NCBI GenBank assembly: GCA_963756455.1
Contig: CAVWNC010000001.1
Location: forward strand, 186,001-250,000
Reading direction: 5' to 3'
Source of the DNA: DASQPA01 sp963756455
GTDB lineage: Bacteria; Acidobacteriota; Thermoanaerobaculia; Multivoradales; UBA5704
DNA: 64,000 bases
Under the pieces are notes generated by a model. That model did not search any database. It had not been told where the DNA came from and saw only the letters and a program-made list of their open reading frames with translations. Positions within the stretch are counted from its first letter, which is position 1, and the number at the start of each line of letters is the position of its first letter. This document shows positions 24,965 through 33,136 of this stretch, in pieces. The position numbers and the translations under genes are program-made.

Positions 24965-26626
24965 ATGAAACTCGTCCTGTATCTGCTCAAACACTCGCGA
25001 CGCGGCATGATCTGGGCGATCATCACCGGCTCGATCTCCGGGATCTGCGGCGCCGGGCTGATCGCGATCATCAACTCCACGCTGTCGAACCGCCAGTCCG
25101 GCGAGCCTCTCACCGAGCTCTTCTTCTCCTTCCTGGCGCTCTTCCTGCTCACCCCGATCACCCGCTTCGCCTCGGAGTACCTCCTCCTCCGGCTCTCCCA
25201 GGACACCGTCTACGCGATGCGCATGCGCCTCTCGAACCGTATCCTGTCGACTCCGCTCCGCCGCCTGGAGAGCCTCGGCGCGCCCAAGCTCCTGGTCGCT
25301 CTGACCGACGACATCGTGCAGATCACCGTCGCCCTGGTCGAGCTGCCGAACCTGGTGGTCAACGGCACCATCGTCTTCGGCTGCTTCGTCTACCTGGGCT
25401 GGCTCTCGCCACCCCTCATGCTCGTCGCCCTCGCCTTCCTCATCCTCGGCGGCGGCAGCTACCACTTCGCGGTCCGCGGCGGCATGCGCCGCTTCCGCCA
25501 GGCGCGGGAGATGCAAGATGAGCTCTTCGGCCACTTTCGCGGCATGACCGAGGGGGCCAAGGAGCTCAAGCTTCACGCCCGCCGCCGGCTCGGCTTCCTG
25601 GCCCTCCTGGACGACACCGCGCAGGCCCTCCGCAAGCTCGTCCTGGAAGCGCGGACGATGTTCAGCATCGCCGCCAACTGGGCGGGCCTGCTCTTCTTCC
25701 TCGTCATCGGGCTCTTCCTCTTCCTGCCGCAGACGAGCGGCCAGACCAACGAGGCGATGACCGGCTTCACCCTGGTCCTCCTCTTCATCCGCGGCCCCAT
25801 CCAGATCTTCCTCAATATGCTGCCGGCGATCGGGCAGGGCGGTGTCGCCCTGGACAAGATCGAGCGCCTGGGCCTGACCCTGCCGATCGAAGCGTCCGAG
25901 GCGGGACCGGCCGAAGAGCCGGGCTCCTCCTGGAAACGGCTGGAGATGGTCGGCGTCTGCCACGCCTACGAGCGGGAGGGCGAGGAGAAGAGCTTCACCC
26001 TGGGACCGTTCAACCTCGCCTTCGAGCCCGGCGAGCTGGTCTTCCTGGTCGGCGGCAACGGCAGCGGCAAGACCACCTTCGCCAAGCTCCTGACCGGGCT
26101 CTACCTGCCCGAGGCGGGCGAGATCCTGCTCAACGGTATCCCCGTCGCCGACGTCGACCGCGAGCGCTACCGCCAGCACTTCACGGCGGTCTTTTCCGAG
26201 TTCCACCTCTTCGACCGGCTGCTCGGCTTCGAGGCGCAGACGATCGACGAGCAGGCGCGGCTTTATCTGCAGGAGCTGCGGCTCGCCCACAAGGTGGTGA
26301 TCGAGGGCGGCCGGCTGTCGACGACCGATCTGTCGCGCGGCCAGCGCAAGCGTCTGGCCCTCTTGACCGCCTACCTGGAGGACCGGCCGCTCTACGTCTT
26401 CGACGAGTGGGCCGCCGACCAGGATCCGCAGTTCAAGGAGATCTTCTACGACCATCTCCTGCCGGAGCTCAAGAAGCGGGGCAAGACCGTTCTCGTCATC
26501 AGCCACGACGACCGCTACTTCGGGGTGGCCGACCGCGTCTTGAAGCTGGAGGACGGCAAGCTGATCGAGGACGTCGCCGTCCCCCACTCGGTCGCGGTGT
26601 CGGCGGCGTCGGCGGCGTCGGCCTGA
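24965..26626 (+). CDS. Cyclic-peptide-type ABC exporter (fused permease-ATPase)
   Basis: A 553-residue half-transporter. The N-terminal six-helix membrane domain starts MKLVLYLLKHSRRGMIWAII and the C-terminal ATPase has Walker A VGGNGSGKTTFAKLL, signature LSRGQRKRLALLTAY, Walker B RPLYVFDEWAADQDP and switch His in LVISHDDRYF. DEWAADQDP and LSRGQ are typical of the SyrD/PvdE-like cyclic peptide exporter family, which moves peptide products to the periplasm. A lanthipeptide-like precursor lies about 0.9 kb downstream on the other strand, so it may export that product; this link is inference. Confidence 0.88.
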   Translation: MKLVLYLLKHSRRGMIWAIITGSISGICGAGLIAIINSTLSNRQSGEPLTELFFSFLALFLLTPITRFASEYLLLRLSQDTVYAMRMRLSNRILSTPLRRLESLGAPKLLVALTDDIVQITVALVELPNLVVNGTIVFGCFVYLGWLSPPLMLVALAFLILGGGSYHFAVRGGMRRFRQAREMQDELFGHFRGMTEGAKELKLHARRRLGFLALLDDTAQALRKLVLEARTMFSIAANWAGLLFFLVIGLFLFLPQTSGQTNEAMTGFTLVLLFIRGPIQIFLNMLPAIGQGGVALDKIERLGLTLPIEASEAGPAEEPGSSWKRLEMVGVCHAYEREGEEKSFTLGPFNLAFEPGELVFLVGGNGSGKTTFAKLLTGLYLPEAGEILLNGIPVADVDRERYRQHFTAVFSEFHLFDRLLGFEAQTIDEQARLYLQELRLAHKVVIEGGRLSTTDLSRGQRKRLALLTAYLEDRPLYVFDEWAADQDPQFKEIFYDHLLPELKKRGKTVLVISHDDRYFGVADRVLKLEDGKLIEDVAVPHSVAVSAASAASA

Positions 26627-26700
26627 AGGTAGGGCCCACGGCCGGGCGAGCCCCGTGCTAACCTTCCCCCTCCGTCGGCAGGCTCCTGCGGAGGGGAACC

Positions 26701-27438
26701 ATGCATCTCATCTATGTCCTGGGCCTCGCGCTCACCGCGGCCGCGGCGGTCGACGCCTTGCGCCAGGGGCGGACCCCGTGGCTGTGGATCATCCTCTTCT
26801 TCCCCACCGTCGGGGCGCTGATCTATTTCGTCGGCACGTATGCCGGCGGCGGGATCGGCGGCGCGCTGCCGCGCTTCGTCTCGACGCTGCGCCCGGTCTC
26901 TTCCCGGGAGCTCGAAGAGGCGGCGCTCAACGTCCGGCGGCTCGACACCGCGAACGCCTGGACCGAGTACGCCTCGCTGCTGCGCCGGCGGGGGAACGCG
27001 GCGGAGGCCCTGGCCGCGGCGGGGACGGCGGTCGAGCGCGACGGGACGAGCCTCGACGCGCGCTACGAGATGGGCCGCAGCCTCTTGGAAGCCGGCCGGC
27101 CGCAGGAGGCGGTCCCCGCGCTCTCCCAGGCGCTCTCCAGGAACCGCTATGTCGAGAATGGGGAGGGCCTCTTCGCCCTCGCCCTGGCCCAGGACCGGAG
27201 CGGCGATTCCCAGGCCGCCCTCGCCACCCTGGAGGATCTCATCACCCGCCACGCCACCCCGCCCTTCCTCTGGGAGCTGGCCCGGGTCCAGGAGGCGACC
27301 GGCGACCGTGCCGCCGCCCGGGCGACCCTGGAGCGCCTGGTCGACGACGCCAACTACGTCCCCGCCTACCTCCGCGGGAGCGTCCGCCCGTGGGTCCGCC
27401 GGGCGCGGAGGCACCTCCGAGAGCTCGGGACGGCTTGA
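26701..27438 (+). CDS. Membrane-anchored TPR protein
   Basis: A 245-residue protein with two N-terminal helices (LIYVLGLALTAAAAVDAL, LWIILFFPTVGALIYFV) resembling the PLDc_N membrane-anchor module. About five TPR-like helix pairs follow (RRRGNAAEALAAAGTAVERD, LLEAGRPQEAVPALSQALSR, RSGDSQAALATLEDLITRHA). It is probably a scaffold at the inner membrane facing the cytosol. It lies 74 bases after the ABC exporter, perhaps in the same transcript. The partner is unknown. Confidence 0.75.
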   Translation: MHLIYVLGLALTAAAAVDALRQGRTPWLWIILFFPTVGALIYFVGTYAGGGIGGALPRFVSTLRPVSSRELEEAALNVRRLDTANAWTEYASLLRRRGNAAEALAAAGTAVERDGTSLDARYEMGRSLLEAGRPQEAVPALSQALSRNRYVENGEGLFALALAQDRSGDSQAALATLEDLITRHATPPFLWELARVQEATGDRAAARATLERLVDDANYVPAYLRGSVRPWVRRARRHLRELGTA

Positions 27439-27507
27439 AGTCGGGTATGGGGGACAGCCCCGGCGAGGTTCGCCGGGGCTGCCGTGGGCCGGTAGAGTAC
27501 GGGCTGG

Positions 27508-27663
27508 TCAGCAGTTGGTGGTCGACGGCCAGCAGCAGGTCCTGATGGTGGCGGTCGTCATCGGCTGGCCGCCCGCGACCGGGGTCAGATCCTGCTGGTC
27601 GAGAGCCCGCAAGGTCTCACGGTTCAGGCGGATCTTGAGGTTCGTGGCGCTCTGCTTTTTCAT
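27508..27663 (-). CDS. Lanthipeptide-like precursor peptide, second type
   Basis: A 51-residue peptide starting at ATG 27663. The leader KQSATNLKIRLNRETLRALD shares the LNRETLRxLD box with the 8642-8809 precursor and ends at a double glycine, TPVAGG. The core QPMTTATIRTCCWPSTTNC has three Cys and seven Thr/Ser. This fits the class I lanthipeptide leader family described in several phyla, though no modifying enzyme is in the window. The nearest plausible export partner is the ABC transporter at 24965-26626. Confidence 0.7.
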   Translation of the reverse strand: MKKQSATNLKIRLNRETLRALDQQDLTPVAGGQPMTTATIRTCCWPSTTNC

Positions 27664-27808
27664 GGAGAGATACCTTTCTTGGCGAAGGTGTCTGGACGCC
27701 ACCCCATTCCCGGCTCGTCCGAGATGAGGTGGCGGTGCAGTATATCCAAGTAAGCCGCAAGTGAAGGCATCTTCAAATATTTCTTTCGCTCTATCCTTCT
27801 CTCTTTGA

Positions 27809-27912
27809 GAGCCTGACCAGGGCTTCGCCCTTCGCTCAGGAATGACGGCCCTTCAGGCCTAAAGCAAAAACATCGCGGATTTGAGACAGCGTTCCGCCGC
27901 GGGTCCCTCCCC
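27809..27912. repeat. Dispersed repeat of about 100 bases, copy A
   Basis: The block starting CCTGACCAGGGCTTCGCCC, with GGCCCTTCAGGCCT and GGATTTGAGACAGCG inside, recurs at 42041-42135 with a few changes. Both copies lie just upstream of a multi-spanning membrane protein gene (EamA here, GT39-like there). GGCCCTTCAGGCC is itself near-palindromic. It could be a 5' untranslated element or a small mobile repeat. Confidence 0.5.
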
Positions 27913-27937
27913 CTTTCTTCGAGTAAGCTTCCCCGCC

Positions 27938-28912
27938 ATGCCGATCCCCTACCCCGGTCAGCTCGCCGCTCTGGGCACCGCCAGCTGCTGGGTGGCGTCG
28001 TCGATCGCCTTCGACTCGGCGACGCGGCGGATCGGTGCGCTCACGGTCAACATCCTGCGCCTGGCGATCGCCGCCGTCCTCCTCATCGCCCTCTGCTCGG
28101 TGATCCGCGGCCTGCCGTTCCCCTCCGACGCCTCGCCCAAGGCCTGGGGGATTCTCGGCGTCTCCGGGCTCCTCGGCTTCACTTTCGGCGACTTCTGCCT
28201 GTTCCGCTCCTATCTCTATCTCGGGGCCCGCCTGTCGAGCGTCATGATGGCTCTCGCTCCCCCCTTGACGGCGCTCCTCGGCTGGCTCGTGCTCGGCGAG
28301 ACCCTCTCGGGGCGCGCGCTCCTCGGCATGGGGCTCACCGTCGCCGGGGTCTCCTGGGCGATCCTCGAAGGGCATCGGCCGGCGCATCCCCCCGGCGAAG
28401 CGCCCGCAGGAGGCCGCCCGCAGGCTCCGACGGACCCGCGGCCCGCCGACGGCTTCCACCCCCGGCATCCCCGCCATCCCCTCATCGGGGTGGCGCTGGG
28501 GGCGTGCGGCGCCCTGGGACAGGCGAGCGGGCTGGTGTTCTCGAAGCTCGGGATGGGCTCCTACGACCCTTTTGCCGCGACGCAGATCCGGGTGCTGGCG
28601 GGCGCCGCCGGGTATGTGGTGATCCTCTCCGCCGTCGGCTGGTGGCCGCGGGTGGCGCGGTCGTTCGCCGACCGGCCGGCGATGACCTCGACCGCCGTCG
28701 GCTCCTTCTTCGGTCCGTTCCTCGGCGTCTCGCTGTCGCTCATCGCCGTCCAGCGCACCCTCACCGGGATCGCCGCGAGCCTGATGGCGCTCACCCCCAT
28801 CCTCATCATCCCGCCGGTCGTCCTCCTCCGTGGCGAGCGGGTCGGCCTGGGGGGTATCTTCGGCGCGGTCCTCGCCGTGGCCGGGGTCGTCCTCCTCTTT
28901 TTCCCCGCATGA
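27938..28912 (+). CDS. EamA/DMT family transporter
   Basis: A 324-residue inner-membrane protein of the drug/metabolite transporter superfamily with ten predicted helices in two EamA halves. The first half ends LTVAGVSWAILEG and the second MALTPILIIPPVVLLRGERV, GAVLAVAGVVLLFF, both matching the repeated EamA pattern. A hydrophilic, Pro/Gly-rich linker (residues about 148-180) separates the halves. The substrate is unknown. Its stop overlaps the murJ start (ATGA), so the two are translationally coupled. Confidence 0.88.
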   Translation: MPIPYPGQLAALGTASCWVASSIAFDSATRRIGALTVNILRLAIAAVLLIALCSVIRGLPFPSDASPKAWGILGVSGLLGFTFGDFCLFRSYLYLGARLSSVMMALAPPLTALLGWLVLGETLSGRALLGMGLTVAGVSWAILEGHRPAHPPGEAPAGGRPQAPTDPRPADGFHPRHPRHPLIGVALGACGALGQASGLVFSKLGMGSYDPFAATQIRVLAGAAGYVVILSAVGWWPRVARSFADRPAMTSTAVGSFFGPFLGVSLSLIAVQRTLTGIAASLMALTPILIIPPVVLLRGERVGLGGIFGAVLAVAGVVLLFFPA

Positions 28913-30612
28913 GCGCCCCCGAGCCCGTTCCGCCCGTTCCTGCCGCCCGGCCCGCCCCCGCGAAACGCGCCGCGGGGCTCGTCGCCGCCGGCATCCTCCT
29001 CTCGCGGATCTCCGGCCTCGTGCGGCTGCGGGTCTTCGCCCACTACTTCGGCAAGGGCGACGCCGCAGACGCCTTCTACGCCGCGCTCAAGATCCCCAAC
29101 CTGCTCCAGAACCTCTTCGGCGAGGGGGTGCTCTCGGCCTCCTTCATCCCGGTCTACGCCGGCCTCCTCGGCCGCGGCGAGGAGAAGGAGGCCAACCGGG
29201 TCGCCGGGGTGATCGCCGCCGTCCTCTCGCTCGTCACCGCCGTCCTCGTCCTTCTAGGCGTCGTCGCGACCCCGCTCCTCATCGGGCTCATCGCGCCGGG
29301 CTTCACGGGGGAGAAGCGGGAGGTGACCATAAGGCTCGTCCGCATCCTCTTCCCCGGCGTCGGGCTCCTCGTGCTCTCGGCCTGGTGCCTGGGGGTGCTC
29401 AACAGCCACCGGCGTTTCTTCCTCTCCTATGCGGCGCCGGTCGTCTGGAACGCCACCATGGTCGTCGCCATGCTCGCCTTCGGCCGCGGCAGTGTCGGCG
29501 GTGGGGGTGCCGGCGGCGCGGGGCTCTACCGGCTGGCCGCCATCGTCGCCGCGGCGGCCTCGCTCGGCTCTCTCCTCCAGATCGCCATGCAGCTCCCCAC
29601 CGTGCTCGTCCTCGCCCGCGGCCTCCGGCTGTCGCTCGACACCCGCTCGGCGCAGGTGCGGGAGGTGTTCCGGAGCTTCGGGCCGGTCGTCGTCTCGCGC
29701 GGGGTGGTGCAGGTGTCGGCCTATGTCGACCAGATGATCGCGAGCTTCCTCGGCAAGGGGGCGGTCGCCGGGCTCACCTACGCCCAGACCCTCTACACCC
29801 TCCCGGTCAGCCTCTTCGGCATGGCGGTCTCCGCCTCCGAGCTCCCCGAGATGTCGCGCGCCACCGGCGATCCGGCGGAGGTCGCCGCCTACCTCCGCGG
29901 GCGGCTGGGGGCGGGCCTGCGCCGCATCGCCTTCCTCGTCGTCCCCTCGGCCATGGCCTTCGTCGCCTTGGGAGACGTCGTCGCCGGCCTGCTCCTCCAG
30001 ACCGGCCGTTTCGACCACAAGGCGGCGGTCTACGTCTGGGCCATCCTCGCCGGTTCCGGCGTGGGCCTCCTCGCCTCGACCCTCGGGCGGCTCTACTCGT
30101 CGACCTTCTATGCCCTCCGCGACACCCGGACGCCGCTGCGCTACGCCGCGGTCCGGGTCGTCCTCACGACCGGCTTGGGCTATCTCTGCGCCCTCCCCCT
30201 GCCGCGGGCGCTGGGGCTCGACGTGCGGTGGGGCGCGGCCGGGCTCACCGCCTCGGCCGGCGCCGCCGGCTGGGTCGAGTTCCTCCTCCTCTCCCGCGGG
30301 CTCGGCCGGCGGATCGGGGCGGTCCGCCTGCCCGCCTCTTTTCTCGCCCGCCTGTGGGCCGCGGCCGCCGTCGGCGCCGCCCTCGGCTGGGGGGTGAAGC
30401 TCCTCTTGGGCGCCCGCGGCACCGCCCATCCGCTGCTTCTCGGCGTCGCCGCCTTGGGCCTCTACGGGCTCGGCTACTTCGCCGCCACCGCCGCGCTCGG
30501 GCTCCCCGAGGCGCGGGAGATGGTGGGCGGGGTGCGGCGGCGACTCCGCCGGGGCTCCGGCGGCTCCGGCGGCATGGGCGGCAGGGGCGCGGGTCCGGCG
30601 ACCTCAGGTTGA
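28909..30612 (+). CDS. murJ: Lipid II flippase MurJ
   Basis: A 567-residue MVF-family membrane protein that flips the peptidoglycan precursor lipid II across the inner membrane. The family signature is seen near the start: GILLSRISGLVRLRVFAHYF then GDAADAFYAALKIPNLLQNL and GEGVLSASFIPVYAGLL. About fourteen helices follow, including GLTYAQTLYTLPVSLFGMAV and SASELPEMSR. The ATG at 28909 is coupled to the EamA stop. Pairing with EamA is unusual but gives no clear functional hint. Confidence 0.95.
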   Translation: MSAPEPVPPVPAARPAPAKRAAGLVAAGILLSRISGLVRLRVFAHYFGKGDAADAFYAALKIPNLLQNLFGEGVLSASFIPVYAGLLGRGEEKEANRVAGVIAAVLSLVTAVLVLLGVVATPLLIGLIAPGFTGEKREVTIRLVRILFPGVGLLVLSAWCLGVLNSHRRFFLSYAAPVVWNATMVVAMLAFGRGSVGGGGAGGAGLYRLAAIVAAAASLGSLLQIAMQLPTVLVLARGLRLSLDTRSAQVREVFRSFGPVVVSRGVVQVSAYVDQMIASFLGKGAVAGLTYAQTLYTLPVSLFGMAVSASELPEMSRATGDPAEVAAYLRGRLGAGLRRIAFLVVPSAMAFVALGDVVAGLLLQTGRFDHKAAVYVWAILAGSGVGLLASTLGRLYSSTFYALRDTRTPLRYAAVRVVLTTGLGYLCALPLPRALGLDVRWGAAGLTASAGAAGWVEFLLLSRGLGRRIGAVRLPASFLARLWAAAAVGAALGWGVKLLLGARGTAHPLLLGVAALGLYGLGYFAATAALGLPEAREMVGGVRRRLRRGSGGSGGMGGRGAGPATSG

Positions 30613-30676
30613 GCGTTCTCGCCCTTCCGGGTGGATAATCCCCGCGAGACTTCGAAAACGGGAGGAGAATTCGACC

Positions 30677-31273
30677 ATGGGACGCTACGACTTCCTGCTC
30701 GACACCTACGAGACCGAGCGCATGAAGACGCTCTCCGTCTGGTCGCAGCTCACCGATGCCGACCTGCCGTCCCGCCCCGAGCCGCGGTCGCGGAGCCCGC
30801 ACGAGCACATGGTCCACCAGTGCCTCTCGGAGGACGCCTGGATGCGGACCATGCTGGGGATCGACCTCGGCGAGCCGCCGCTCCCTCCCGACGAGACCCG
30901 GCTCGCCTTCCTCCGTCGCTACGCCGAGGCCTCGGCCCGCCGGCTCGCCGAGCTCCGCGAGAAGCCGGACGCCTGGTTCGAGGAGACCACCCGCTTCTTC
31001 GACGTCTTAAGGAGCCGCGCCTGGGTCCTCACCCGCCGGATCGCCCACTCTGCCCACCACCGCGGCCAGCTCACCCTGGCCCTCCGCTTCCTCGGCCGCG
31101 AGCTCTACTCGACCTATGGACCCACCGCCGACACCGGCGGCCTGGCGGCTTCAGGCGCCGGAGTCGTCTACCGCTACGAGTCGGTCGAGGATCTCCTCGA
31201 AGCCGAGGCCGCCGGGGGACGGCGGCCGGCTCTCCCCGGACCGGGCGAGAAGAGCCCGACCGAACGGCCCTGA
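30677..31273 (+). CDS. DinB superfamily protein
   Basis: A 198-residue four-helix-bundle protein of the DinB/YfiT type. Metal-binding histidines are seen in SPHEHMVHQCLSED and in ARRIAHSAHHRGQL-like positions (RRIAHSAHHRGQLTLAL). Relatives act as metal-dependent thiol transferases or remain uncharacterised. A GGGAGGAGAA ribosome binding site supports the ATG. The C-terminal 25 residues are Gly/Pro rich and unlikely to be structured. Confidence 0.85.
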   Translation: MGRYDFLLDTYETERMKTLSVWSQLTDADLPSRPEPRSRSPHEHMVHQCLSEDAWMRTMLGIDLGEPPLPPDETRLAFLRRYAEASARRLAELREKPDAWFEETTRFFDVLRSRAWVLTRRIAHSAHHRGQLTLALRFLGRELYSTYGPTADTGGLAASGAGVVYRYESVEDLLEAEAAGGRRPALPGPGEKSPTERP

Positions 31274-31455
31274 GCCGCTTTTTTGAGTCCGCGGCGCAAT
31301 CCCGGACGTAATCTCCATGAGCGATTCTCATGAAGACGAGAATTGCCGGCGGCGGCATACATTCCAGCTCCGCATAGCCGTGCTCTTGGAGATCCTGGTG
31401 AAGAACGAACGAGTCTACTGCGGGGCTGGGCGATCGAAAGGGAAGAGATCCCGGA

Positions 31456-32854
31456 ATGAGAGAGCAAGCCTTGGCCTTCCGCCGGCCTGTGCAGCCCGAG
31501 GTGCACCCAACCCCCGCCCGCCGCGTCCTCATCGTCGACGACGATCCTGAAATTCTCGCGCGGGTCGCCGAAGTCCTGCGTTTCGATCCCACCCACTTCG
31601 AGCCGGTGGGTGTGGAGAGCGCCCAGGCGGCGCTCCGCATCCTCGCGGGCGACGAGGGGATCGACTGCCTGCTCGCCGAGGCGGCGCTGCCGGGAACCGA
31701 CGGCCTCCAGCTCCTCCTTCAGGCGCGCGAGCTGCGGCCCGCGCTCAAGGTCGTCGTGATGACGTCCGCGCCCACCCCCGACCTGATGCGGGCGGTGCTC
31801 GAGAGCGGCGCCGCCCGGCTGCTCTCGAAGCCGCTCGACTTCGAGGACCGTCCTGGTCTCGCTGGCGGTCGACCGCCCCGGCGCGCTGTCGCACCTCGAA
31901 GGCGATCTCGACCTCGCGGACGTCTGCCAGCTCTCCGCCGCCTGCCACGAGGACGGCGGGGTGCGGGTGAGAAACCGCGGCGGCTTTGGCCTGCTCGCCC
32001 ACCGCGGCGACACTCTCGTCCACGCCGAGGTGGACGACCTCGCCGGCCTCCCGGCGGTCGACCGGCTGCGCTCGTGGGATCACTGGCATTTCGAATCGCT
32101 CTCCGCCCTCAGCGCGGCGCACCTCGCGATGAACGGCGAGCTCCAGCTGGCCGACTTCGGACGCCACTCCGGCGCCCGCGTCGGGAGAGCCGGCGGCACC
32201 CTCCGCGGATTGACCCTCCGCCACCTGATCGAATGGGCGATGCGGGGCCGGCAGAGCTGCACCCTCACCGTGACCGCGGGGCGCCGGACCGGCATTCTCG
32301 TCTTCGGTGGGGGCAAGATCCGCAGCGCCGAGACGGCGGACGCCGAGGGCGGGCGGGCCGCGGCGGAGATCCTCGGCTGGGAAAACCTGCGGGTCGAGCT
32401 GACCCGCCCGCGCGCCGTCGTCCAGGCATCGGAGGCATCGCAGAGCGACCTCGACCTGCTCCTCGCGCGGTTTTCCGCCGAGATCCCGGACCTCCTCGCG
32501 ACGACCGTCTCCCGCCGCCGGGACGGCTCGGCGGTCGGCGCTCTCGCCGCCCTGCCCGGGCTCGATGCCGCGGCCCTCGCCGGCTGCTATGCGCGGGTCG
32601 TCGACAGCCACCTCGCGGCCTTGGAGACGCTCGGCGGCGCCACCTCCTGGGGGCCGACCGAGGATCTCCTCTTGACCACCGCCCACGCCTATCTCCTCCT
32701 CCGCCTGCTGGGGAGCGGACACTACCAGTGGCTCGCCGTGTCGAGCGAAGCCAACCTCGCCCTCTGCCGCCAGCGGATGCGGAGCTATGAGCCCCTCTTC
32801 CTCCGCGAGCTGCTCGATCTGGGCGAGATTCCGGGCGGCGGCGCCGCCGGGTAG
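31456..32854 (+). CDS. Pseudo-receiver DUF4388 protein (one frameshift)
   Basis: The first frame carries a receiver domain: acidic pocket VLIVDDDPEI, Thr in VVVMTSAP and Lys in RLLSKPLDFE. At the phosphoacceptor place, four before the Pro of LLAEAALPGTDG, Glu75 replaces Asp, so normal phosphorylation is not expected. At about 31845 the frame shifts by one base and continues RTVLVSLAVDRPGALSHLEG to 32854. The second part has two DUF4388-like modules (HLEGDLDLADVCQLSAACHE; LRGLTLRHLIEWAMRGRQSC) and a C-terminal helical/roadblock-like region. DUF4388 proteins accompany MglA-like GTPase signalling, and such genes lie 3 kb downstream. The joined length is about 466 residues. Confidence 0.72.
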
Positions 32855-33136
32855 GGGCAGAGCCCCCAGTGCCTGCCCGGCACCCATCTCGAAACCTTGG
32901 CGGAGTAGCTCGAAAAGAATCTGCCGGGAAGCTGATCGACCGGGCGCGGGTCTCCCGACTGAGGGGATTCCCCGCTCTCCTTCGTTTCTCCCTGCGACAG
33001 CGCGGCGCCATCGAAGCTTCCGCAGTCCCGGCCGTCGGGACGAGCGGAGGCAGCTCCGATCCCCGAGTGGACCGGCGTGCCGCGAGAGCAATGTCGAACC
33101 CGCCTCCGCCGAGCGAGAGGCCCAAGAGGAGAAACC

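Noticed and set aside
24794..26587. 597-residue minus-strand frame opposite the ABC transporter
   Set aside because: Shadow of a high-GC gene: acidic/Arg-rich composition without any domain, exactly antisense to a clear transporter.
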